Origin: Candidatus Methylomirabilis sp.
Lineage (GTDB): Bacteria > Patescibacteriota > Patescibacteriia > DYHP01
Direction of reading: 5' to 3'
Assembly: GCA_020724105.1 (NCBI GenBank)
Contig: DYHP01000033.1
Span: forward strand, 1-9,637
Length of the DNA: 9,637 nt
Made by a program: the position numbers and the translations under genes. A model generated the notes under the pieces. The model did no database searches and was not told the origin of the DNA. It worked only from the letters and a program-made list of their open reading frames with translations. Below, one piece after another: positions 3,907 through 9,637 of the stretch. Within the stretch, counting starts at the first letter, position 1. Every line of letters starts with the position of its first letter.

Positions 3907-6900
3907 ATGTATAACGCATTACGATTAGGGAAAAAAATCTTTACCGTTAGCGTAGTGGTGACCACCATTGCTTGGTCAATCGGTTTGGCAATGTTTTTAT
4001 TGCCTTTGACCGCGAACGCGGCCGCTCCGCTTGCCGGCGATTTGATTAAAGCCAGCTTGCCGAGCGTTTACTACTATGGAGCCGATGGCAAGAGATATGT
4101 TTTCCCTAATGAAAAAACATATCGCACCTGGTATGCGGATTTCTCTTCGGTAAAAACAATTACTGACGCTGAATTAGCCGCTATTGCTTTAGGTGGAAAT
4201 GTAACCTACAAACCGGGTGTCAAAATGGTGAAAATCACCACTGACCCCAAGGTCTACGCTGTCGGAGCAAATGGCGCGCTTCGCTGGGTAAAGACAGAGG
4301 CGCTTGCCACTGAATTATACGGCGCTACTTGGAACACAATGATTGAAGATGTTCCAGACGCCTTCTTTGTCAACTACACTATTGGCGCGGACATTAATGC
4401 CGCCGCTGATTTTAACAAAGCGGCTCAAACAGCTGCCGCTACTGACATTGGCGTTGACAAAGGCATTGGCGCGGGCGGAACAATCGGGACAACCGCCGGC
4501 GGCTTAACCGTTGCTTTAGCTTCCGATACCCCGGCTGCCGCTTCAATCGTCTGCGCTGACACAAGCAGTATCACAAAAGGCGCCCAAATCGCTATTCCGA
4601 TGACCAAACTAAACTTTACCGCTTCGTCAGCCGGCGCGGTTAAGGTTACCTCTTTGAAATTAAAGAGGGGTGGTATTTCTGCTGACACTGATATGAGCAT
4701 TGTTTATCTTTATGATGGCGATACTCAGTTGGCAGAGCACCAATCAATTTCAAAGAATTACATAACCTTTACTAATGCTAATGGCTTATTTGAAGTCCCG
4801 GCAAGCGGTTCAAAGACCATTACTGTTAAAATGGATTTGAGCAACTCAACCTCAAGTGCCAGTTGTTCAGCCAAAACAATTAATATTGGTTTGGTGGCAG
4901 CGGCCGATGTAACATCCAATGCCTCATCTGTCGCTGGAACCTTCCCGGTTACCGGCAACACAATGACTGGCGCGGCTGTTAGCGACCTTGGTGTTTTGGG
5001 CTTTAGCGCTTACACCACCTTTCCGGCAACCATTGACCCGGGCGTAACTGACAGAGAATTGTGGAGATTTACCTTGACTGCCAGCAATCAGGATGTTGAG
5101 TTAAGATACTTAAAACTGACTGTTGTCGGCACAATTGCCGTAGCCGACCTTGCCAACTTGAAACTTACGGCGAGCGGCGTTCAACTTGGCGCGACTCAGC
5201 AGTTGAGTAGCGACAAAGAAGTAACTTTTGATTTGAGAAGCTCGCCCTTAGTCTTAACCACTGGTCAAACAAAGACCGTTATTTTAACCGGCGATGTGGT
5301 TGGCGGCACTTCGCGCGCTTTCAAATTCACAGTGCAAAAACGAGCTTACGCTGAGGCGCGAGACAGAAACTATGATGTCATGATTAAACTTGACAGCGGC
5401 AATGACGGGGTTGAAGATTCTTTCACCCTTATTGAGCCGGAAACCGGCAATGGCACTGATATCAACACCGGCAAATTGGTGATGAGCGTTGCCACTGATT
5501 CCCCGACCGGCAATATTGCCGATTATGCCACCAATGTTACATTGGCGAAATTCGGCTTCCAAGCCATTGGCGAAGATATCAAGGTGCTTGATTTAGATGT
5601 TGACTGCGATTCAAATGGCGATGACGACAAATTAGACAACCTTAAACTCCTATTGGACGGTGTGCAGGTTGGCACAACCATCACCGATACAACCGCTTGC
5701 GACGCAGACAGCACCAGCACCTTTACTTTCGGCAACACCTTTATTGTTCCAGGCGGAACAACAAAGTATTTAACAGCTGTTGCCGATACAACAGATAGCA
5801 CGATGGCCGCTGACGATACCGTTTGGCTTATTATTGCCGCTGATACAACCGGCGCTCAGGGCCGCACTTCGCTTTCGTCTATTGCCGTCACATCCCAAAC
5901 AAGCCGCACTTTAACGGTGAAAAGCGGCACGGTGACGGTTGCCAAAGACAGCGCCTTCGCTGACCGCTCCTCAACCGCTCCAAGCGGCGCGGCAAATGCG
6001 GCTGAAGTCAAAATCGGCTCATTTGTCATTGAGGCAGGCAGCGGCGAAGCGGTTGATGTAACCCAAATCGTTTTATACGACGGCGAAGCGGTGTTAGGTT
6101 CAACTTGGCAGAATCTCAAGATTAAGCACAACGAAACCCAGATTGGTTCAACCCTCGGCAGTTTAAATTCAACTGCCGGCACCTACACCTTTACCGCGTC
6201 TCCGGCGCTTCGCATTACCGCCGGCGCCCAATACCGCGTTGAAGTGTTTGCCGACATTAAGAGCGGCGCCAACATCGGTTTGGTTAGCCCGGTGGTTAAA
6301 GTGGATAGTATTACGGCCACTGGCGTTAATACCAGTTCGAGCGCAAGTTGCGGTTCAAGCGCTACACCTTACTGTTACGGTTCAGACCGCGTCAGTTTGC
6401 AGGCTGGTTATGTTGCTTCAAACGGCAACTTAACGGTCTTGGTTGACGCTGACGCTCCGGTCGCCCAACAACTCGTGATGGGCGCGACCGAACAGGTTAT
6501 CGGCAAATTCAAACTTGAAGCGGATAATGTTGAGAATATCAATGTTACCCAATTGGTGATTTCTGACAAGGTGTCGTCCGCCGCAACCGGTACATTTAAG
6601 AATGTCAAACTTTATGTCGGTTCAGAGCAACTGGGTGGCACCCTTGCTTCGTTCTCTGTAACAAGCGCGTCATCCACCTATGCTAACGCCATATTTGCGG
6701 GTTTGAACTTAACCGTGCCAAAGAACGGCAGTAAAGTGGTTACTGTTAAGGCGGATCTGACTACTTATGACGCCGCGCCCGACATGGTTGCGTCCACGCA
6801 CACGGTGAACATGCTTTCTCAATACAGCGGCACATCAGAATCAGTTACTGCCACTGGTCTGGCGTCTGGCGCGTCTATCACTGGCGCCTCATTGGATTAT

Positions 6901-7542
6901 GAAGATCCTAAGGGCACTTCCAGAGAAACCACTGGTCGTGTCCCCCATAGCGCCACAGCCAATCGTTTGAGCGTGTACAGAACCAAACTTACTGTTGCTT
7001 GGGCGTCTGACACTCCGTCCGGCGCCGCAGTAGGCAGTAGCGCGCAAACCATTACTAAATTCATTGTTTCCAATGCCAGCAATGTGGGCGATTACCCGGC
7101 GCACATCACCAGATTGAACCTTACTTTGTCCTCTGGTTTGCCGAGCGCGACAGTTGGTATTTCCAACACCGCGGCAAGAACCTTGAAGATTTACAAGGAT
7201 AGCATCCTCTCCACCAATCAGGTGGCGACAACCAATTACTGCTCCGGTGTGCTTAGCCCAACCAACTGTCGCTTTATCACCTCCACCATGACCGCATTAA
7301 AGGACGCTGACAACAACACAATCAATTCGGTGGAAATCGCTTCCGGCGCTTCAAAGACGTTTATCGCGACTTTGGATACCAGCGACGCGAGAACATCCAC
7401 TTATGATAAGTTGTCGGTCTATCTTGATTCCGGCGACCTCCTCTGGTCAGACGGTCCTAACTTTGATTCAAGGACATTGGGCGATGCCGCAGGCGAGTAT
7501 GCGGACGGTTTGCCGTTACCCGGCAAGACATTCAGCTACTAA
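3907..7542 (+). CDS. Very large secreted surface (S-layer-like) protein
   Basis: 1211 residues. An N-terminal signal peptide (basic start, hydrophobic core about 12-34, likely cut after LTANA near 39) leads into two similar ~45-residue aromatic repeats (VYYYGADGKRYVF.. and VYAVGANGALRWV..; about 50-155). The rest is a string of Thr/Ser/Ala/Gly-rich beta-sandwich-like units introduced by variants of LTVALASDTP at about 200, 524, 669, 841 and 1029, with a divergent unit near 360. Units share 'NLKLY..G.QLG' and 'F.VP.G.TK' patterns. Acidic stretches such as DLDVDCDSNGDDDK (near 562) may bind calcium (inference). There is no C-terminal membrane helix or sortase motif; the end is GLPLPGKTFSY. The ATG at 3907 follows an A/T-rich tract without a Shine-Dalgarno. 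I expect an exported cell-surface layer or adhesion protein; the role as main S-layer protein is inferred from size and composition. Confidence 0.85.
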   Translation: MYNALRLGKKIFTVSVVVTTIAWSIGLAMFLLPLTANAAAPLAGDLIKASLPSVYYYGADGKRYVFPNEKTYRTWYADFSSVKTITDAELAAIALGGNVTYKPGVKMVKITTDPKVYAVGANGALRWVKTEALATELYGATWNTMIEDVPDAFFVNYTIGADINAAADFNKAAQTAAATDIGVDKGIGAGGTIGTTAGGLTVALASDTPAAASIVCADTSSITKGAQIAIPMTKLNFTASSAGAVKVTSLKLKRGGISADTDMSIVYLYDGDTQLAEHQSISKNYITFTNANGLFEVPASGSKTITVKMDLSNSTSSASCSAKTINIGLVAAADVTSNASSVAGTFPVTGNTMTGAAVSDLGVLGFSAYTTFPATIDPGVTDRELWRFTLTASNQDVELRYLKLTVVGTIAVADLANLKLTASGVQLGATQQLSSDKEVTFDLRSSPLVLTTGQTKTVILTGDVVGGTSRAFKFTVQKRAYAEARDRNYDVMIKLDSGNDGVEDSFTLIEPETGNGTDINTGKLVMSVATDSPTGNIADYATNVTLAKFGFQAIGEDIKVLDLDVDCDSNGDDDKLDNLKLLLDGVQVGTTITDTTACDADSTSTFTFGNTFIVPGGTTKYLTAVADTTDSTMAADDTVWLIIAADTTGAQGRTSLSSIAVTSQTSRTLTVKSGTVTVAKDSAFADRSSTAPSGAANAAEVKIGSFVIEAGSGEAVDVTQIVLYDGEAVLGSTWQNLKIKHNETQIGSTLGSLNSTAGTYTFTASPALRITAGAQYRVEVFADIKSGANIGLVSPVVKVDSITATGVNTSSSASCGSSATPYCYGSDRVSLQAGYVASNGNLTVLVDADAPVAQQLVMGATEQVIGKFKLEADNVENINVTQLVISDKVSSAATGTFKNVKLYVGSEQLGGTLASFSVTSASSTYANAIFAGLNLTVPKNGSKVVTVKADLTTYDAAPDMVASTHTVNMLSQYSGTSESVTATGLASGASITGASLDYEDPKGTSRETTGRVPHSATANRLSVYRTKLTVAWASDTPSGAAVGSSAQTITKFIVSNASNVGDYPAHITRLNLTLSSGLPSATVGISNTAARTLKIYKDSILSTNQVATTNYCSGVLSPTNCRFITSTMTALKDADNNTINSVEIASGASKTFIATLDTSDARTSTYDKLSVYLDSGDLLWSDGPNFDSRTLGDAAGEYADGLPLPGKTFSY

Positions 7543-7569
7543 GTTTTGTAATAGCTTCAAAATTACCAG

Positions 7570-7599
7570 CCTTGGAGCATGATAAAGATGCTTGCAAGG
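7570..7599 (+). other. 3'-UTR hairpin after the surface-protein gene
   Basis: CCTTG..AGCAT (7570-7580) pairs with ATGCT..CAAGG (7588-7599) around GATAAAG. It sits between the stop codon and the terminator, where a stem can shield a message from 3' degradation; that function is inferred. Confidence 0.45.
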
Positions 7600-7601
7600 A
7601 A

Positions 7602-7640
7602 AACAAGGCCCCTGTTTTACACAGGGGTTCTTGTTATTAT
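7602..7640 (+). terminator. Intrinsic terminator of the surface-protein gene
   Basis: AACAAG plus CCCCTG (7602-7614) pairs with CAGGGG plus CTTGTT (7622-7635) around TTTTACA, then the T-rich ATTAT. The strong stem and matching flanks fit a factor-independent terminator, though the T-run is short. Confidence 0.7.
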
Positions 7641-7677
7641 ACGAAATGATTGCTATAATACACACAGAATTATAAAG

Positions 7678-7751
7678 ATAAATTTTCAATTTTCAATTTT
7701 TAATTTTTAATGAATTTTTAATTCTTTAATTTTCAAATTTAATTTTTAAAC
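7678..7751. repeat. AT-rich repeat tract, left flank of the four-helix-bundle gene
   Basis: A run of near-identical units such as AATTTTCAATTTTTAATTTT with almost no G or C. The right flank of the gene (8127-8183) is its approximate reverse complement. Tracts of this type are a recurrent companion of four-helix-bundle genes in these genomes, from my general knowledge. Confidence 0.55.
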
Positions 7752-7754
7752 ACT

Positions 7755-8120
7755 ATGGTCGACGGCAAATCCGATAATAAATACGACTTAGAAGAACGGC
7801 TCGAACAATTCGGAGAAAAGATAATAGAATTAGCAAAGAAAACGCCGAAAAACATCGTTACAATACCCATTTTAAGCCAGCTTGTAAGGTCGGGGACATC
7901 AATGGGGGCAAATTATATGGAAGCGAACGGCGCTTCCTCTAAACGCGACTTCGGAAATAAAATCTATATTTGCAAAAAGGAGTCGAAAGAAACAGGTCAT
8001 TGGCTGCGAATGCTGGCCAAGGCGTGCGAGCTTGTAAAAGACGACTGCCGCAAACTCTGGCAAGAAACTCAGGAATATATCAAGATATTTTCCAAAATCA
8101 TCAACAGTTTGAAGAAGTAG
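7755..8120 (+). CDS. Four-helix-bundle protein (23S rRNA intervening-sequence/S23 family)
   Basis: 121 residues, the usual length. The family signature is clear: LEERLEQFGEKIIELAKKTP, then LSQLVRSGTSMGANYMEANGA, then KRDFGNKIYICKKESKETGHWLRML, then a last helix ending in NSLKK. Members fold as an antiparallel four-helix bundle; they were first found in intervening sequences of 23S rRNA genes and are related to Avd of diversity-generating retroelements. No retroelement, template repeat or rRNA lies nearby, so this is a stand-alone copy of unknown function. The ATG directly follows the AT-rich tract with no Shine-Dalgarno. AT-rich flanks of opposite orientation on both sides suggest a cassette that was inserted as a unit. 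Confidence 0.88.
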   Translation: MVDGKSDNKYDLEERLEQFGEKIIELAKKTPKNIVTIPILSQLVRSGTSMGANYMEANGASSKRDFGNKIYICKKESKETGHWLRMLAKACELVKDDCRKLWQETQEYIKIFSKIINSLKK

Positions 8121-8126
8121 AACTTG

Positions 8127-8183
8127 TTTTAAAATTTAAAATTTTAAATTAAATAAAAATTAAAAATTTCAAATTAAAAATTA
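8127..8183. repeat. AT-rich repeat tract, right flank of the four-helix-bundle gene
   Basis: TTTAAAATTTAAAATTTTAAAT and following units, ending AAAAATTTCAAATTAAAAATTAA. Read on the minus strand it becomes TTAATTTTTAATTTGAAATTTT.., matching the style of 7678-7751, so the two tracts form a loose inverted repeat around the gene. Confidence 0.5.
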
Positions 8184-8197
8184 ACAGCAGTAGATGT

Positions 8198-8893
8198 ATG
8201 TTCCTCAAACTCATCAACTTCCCCTTGCGTCCCGGCGAGCGGATGGCGGCCATCGTTAGACAGAGTAACGGCAAAATCATCTTTCCTCTTTTAATATCGT
8301 TTTTTATATACCTCGCCGCTTTTTTCTTTTTATTTAAGTTCATCTCGTGGGGTAAGTGGGGGTTGGCGCTGTTCGGATTTTTGCTTTTTTTGGGGACTTT
8401 CTACGTGTTTTACAAGTTTTATTTTTGGTATTTTAACGCCGTGATTTTGACGAGCCAAAGGATTATTGATATTCATCAAAAAAAATTTTTTGAAAGAATA
8501 GTATCCGACATCGCTTATCACCAGATAAAAGATGTGGTTGTAAAAATAAAGGGATTAAGGCAGAGTTTGACGCATTCGGGCAATATCTTACTTGTTTTGG
8601 ATGGAGGAAGCGACAATTTGGAATTTCGCTACATCAAACATCCCGAAAAAGCCAGAGAATTGATTTTGGAAATCCGCGCCGAGGCGGCAGCAGAAAATCC
8701 CCCTTATTCCCCCTTTAATAAAAGGGGAAACGGAGGGGGATTTAATAGAAACGAAAAAATCGGGCAAATTTATGAAGAGATTAAGAATTTGGACGAGGCG
8801 ACGCTTGAGAGAATTTTGGCCAGACTGCCGGAGGTGATTAGGGAAGAGAGCAAGGATTTGTTCTTCTCTTCACACAAATCAACACAATTATGA
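8198..8893 (+). CDS. Membrane protein with bacterial PH domain
   Basis: 231 residues. After a short N-terminal segment (FPLRPGERMAAIVRQSNGK), two membrane helices lie at about 27-48 and 54-76, then a PH-like domain (about 80-160: NAVILTSQRIIDIHQKKFFERIVSDIAYHQIKDV..GNILLVLDGGSDNLEFRYIKHPEKARELI). This layout matches the bPH/DUF304 membrane proteins, whose function is largely unknown. Residues 167-182 (NPPYSPFNKRGNGGGF) are a translated palindromic repeat inserted in frame between the PH domain and a C-terminal acidic helix (187-220). The tail SSHKSTQL is encoded by a repeat shared, inverted, with 9320-9333. The stop overlaps the next start (ATGA), so the two are probably translated in coupling. 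No Shine-Dalgarno at the ATG. Confidence 0.8.
   Translation: MFLKLINFPLRPGERMAAIVRQSNGKIIFPLLISFFIYLAAFFFLFKFISWGKWGLALFGFLLFLGTFYVFYKFYFWYFNAVILTSQRIIDIHQKKFFERIVSDIAYHQIKDVVVKIKGLRQSLTHSGNILLVLDGGSDNLEFRYIKHPEKARELILEIRAEAAAENPPYSPFNKRGNGGGFNRNEKIGQIYEEIKNLDEATLERILARLPEVIREESKDLFFSSHKSTQL
8696..8742. repeat. Nested palindrome inserted in frame in the PH-domain gene
   Basis: AATCCCCC (8696-8703) pairs with GGGGGATT (8735-8742), and inside CCCCTTT (8710-8716) pairs with AAAGGGG (8721-8727). Similar C-rich palindromes occur between genes at 1384-1417 and 2452-2482. The 48-nt insert is read as NPPYSPFNKRGNGGGF. Confidence 0.75.
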
Positions 8894-9288
8894 ACATGAG
8901 ACAAAGGAAAAAATTAATCAGCGTTTTAATTATTTTCGGTCTCGTGGTTGGAGCGTTTGTCTTATTTAATTCCCTGCGGCGGGAGGCGGCAAAAAGCAGC
9001 GATTTGGACAATGAAATTGAGAGATTGCAAAGCGAAATTGATAAGTTGGAGACGAGAAACAGCGCTTTGGTCAGTTTGGGCAAAGAGTTGAGTGATTTAG
9101 AATTTTTGGAAGGAGAGGCTAGAATAAAGATGGGGATGAAATTGCCGGGGGAATCAGTGGCGGTTATAAATAGAGGCGCCTCTTCGTTTAAAACAGAAGA
9201 ACCCGCCTTCGCAGAGCTTCGGCGTGGCGGGTCGGTTTGGGGAAAAGCGGGAAGATGGTGGCAGTACTTTTTTAATAGCACAGACTGA
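8890..9288 (+). CDS. FtsB/DivIC-like septum formation initiator protein
   Basis: 132 residues. A short basic N-terminus (MRQRKK) and one membrane helix (about 9-27) are followed by a coiled coil (about 34-70, DLDNEIERLQSEIDKLETRN) and the family-typical segment SDLEFLEGEARIKMGMKLPGESVAVI, equivalent to the 'E.EAR..LGM..PGE.VYVI' of FtsB/DivIC. These bitopic proteins join the divisome with FtsL and FtsQ/DivIB. The C-terminal part contains EPAFAELRRGGS, encoded by a palindromic repeat at 9201-9232, before a Trp-rich end (WGKAGRWWQYFF). The ATG at 8890 overlaps the previous stop by ATGA; ATG 8896 is an alternative. I am sure of the family but cannot separate FtsB from DivIC. Confidence 0.85.
   Translation: MNMRQRKKLISVLIIFGLVVGAFVLFNSLRREAAKSSDLDNEIERLQSEIDKLETRNSALVSLGKELSDLEFLEGEARIKMGMKLPGESVAVINRGASSFKTEEPAFAELRRGGSVWGKAGRWWQYFFNSTD
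9201..9232. repeat. Palindromic repeat inserted in frame in the FtsB/DivIC-like gene
   Basis: ACCCGCC (9201-9207) pairs with GGCGGGT (9226-9232), enclosing TTCGCAGAGCTTCGGCGT. It is read as EPAFAELRRGGS, unlike the surrounding sequence, and lies past the conserved core. Confidence 0.65.
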
Positions 9289-9360
9289 CACAGATAGGAA
9301 CACAGAGGAACACATATATTTGTGTTGATTTGTTTTCTGATTTGTGTAGATTTGTGTGAG
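9289..9360. repeat. CACAGA / GATTTGTGT repeat tract between FtsB-like and SurA-like genes
   Basis: CACAGATAGGAACACAGAGGAACACA is followed by GATTTGT units at 9327, 9339 and 9349 (the last two as GATTTGTGT). TTGTGTTGATTTGT (9320-9333) is the exact reverse complement of 8874-8887 at the end of the PH-domain gene, so the FtsB-like gene is bracketed by inverted copies. Confidence 0.6.
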
Positions 9361-9364
9361 AAAT

Positions 9365-9637
9365 ATGAAACATATTAAATTACCGTTGATTATTTTGGGG
9401 GGCGTTTTGGTTTTCGCGTTCGTATTTTTTGGAGGAGTCAGTATTGCTCTTTATAAATTCAATTCCGAGGCGCGACTTGTTAAAGGGGCGGCTCGTTTGA
9501 TTCCTTTTCCTGTCGCGAGAATAAACAATCATTTCGTAAAATTTTCGGACTATTGGTTGGATTTAGACACCCTGAGGTATTTTTACGGCAACACAAAAAC
9601 ACCGCCGGGGTGCCGGCGCCTGGCGAAAAACAGATAA
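9365..9637 (+). pseudogene. N-terminal part of a membrane-anchored SurA/PrsA-like chaperone, frame broken or truncated
   Basis: ATG 9365 (GTG 9356 is also possible) begins MKHIKLPLIILGGVLVFAFVFFGGVSIALYKF, one membrane anchor, then ARLIPFPVARINNHFVKFSDYWLDLDTLRYFYG, which resembles the start of SurA-N/peptidyl-prolyl isomerase chaperones of these bacteria ('IPYPVA.VNG..V...DYL..L'). After FYGNTKTPPG the frame gives CRRLAKNR and a stop at the last window base. With one more G in the GGGG run (9607-9610) it would read PPGVPAPGEKQI and stay open. The run lies in a CGCCGG/CCGGCG hairpin (9603-9618), where polymerase or sequencing slips are common. The rest of the gene would lie beyond the window. 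The family call is moderate because only the N-terminus is seen. Confidence 0.6.

Noticed and set aside
3629..3928. 99-residue frame starting at TTG before the surface-protein gene
   Set aside because: It starts inside a hairpin and runs through two other hairpins; its second half looks like translated repeats, and it overlaps the start of the real gene.
7755..8120. Diversity-generating retroelement (because of the Avd-like four-helix bundle)
   Set aside because: No reverse transcriptase and no template/variable repeat pair are in the window.

Overview
The window looks like a chromosomal segment of a Candidate Phyla Radiation (Patescibacteria, Parcubacteria-like) bacterium. The reasons are a large secreted repeat protein with an N-terminal module and 'PGKTFSY' ending that I associate with these lineages, an ECF sigma factor with a DUF5667-type membrane partner, a small four-helix-bundle gene bracketed by AT-rich repeats, very few Shine-Dalgarno sequences, and many short palindromic repeats, some of them inside genes. 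All genes I accept lie on the plus strand. The assignment is inference from protein style; no rRNA or tRNA is present to fix it.

Layout. (1) 47-712 encodes a divergent DisA_N (diadenylate cyclase) protein. (2) 713-1525 has no protein gene but is dense in structure: a pseudoknot-capable palindromic element (722-799), a sigma70-type promoter (798-826) firing into a probable ~135-nt non-coding RNA with two strong hairpins and its own terminator (833-967), a 303-bp MITE-like element with long terminal inverted repeats (972-1274), and further inverted repeats up to the next promoter. (3) 1526-2101 is an ECF sigma factor, followed directly by a DUF559 endonuclease gene broken by one amber codon (2105-2440), then a terminator and a REP-type repeat. 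(4) 2657-3469 encodes a single-pass membrane protein with a DUF5667 domain, the likely anti-sigma partner. Its stop codon falls inside a short relative of the MITE. (5) 3470-3906 is a gene-free, hairpin-rich leader region. (6) 3907-7542 encodes the 1211-residue secreted surface (S-layer-like) protein, followed by two hairpins, the second a terminator. (7) 7755-8120 is a four-helix-bundle (IVP family) gene between AT-rich mirror-image flanks. (8) 8198-9637 is a compact envelope/division cluster: a PH-domain membrane protein, an FtsB/DivIC-like protein overlapping it by ATGA, and the start of a membrane-anchored SurA/PrsA-like chaperone whose frame breaks at a GGGG run in a hairpin at the window end.

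How the parts may work together. The sigma factor and its membrane partner form a plausible envelope-sensing switch next to the gene for the main surface protein. The last cluster concerns the membrane and division. The clearest candidate for something undescribed is the 833-967 RNA: it has a promoter, two stable hairpins and a terminator, and it displays a TCTCCTCCT (anti-Shine-Dalgarno-like) loop that can also pair with two ATGGAGA copies in its own 5' part. A second theme is repeat invasion: the same kinds of palindromes seen between genes also sit in frame inside three genes.
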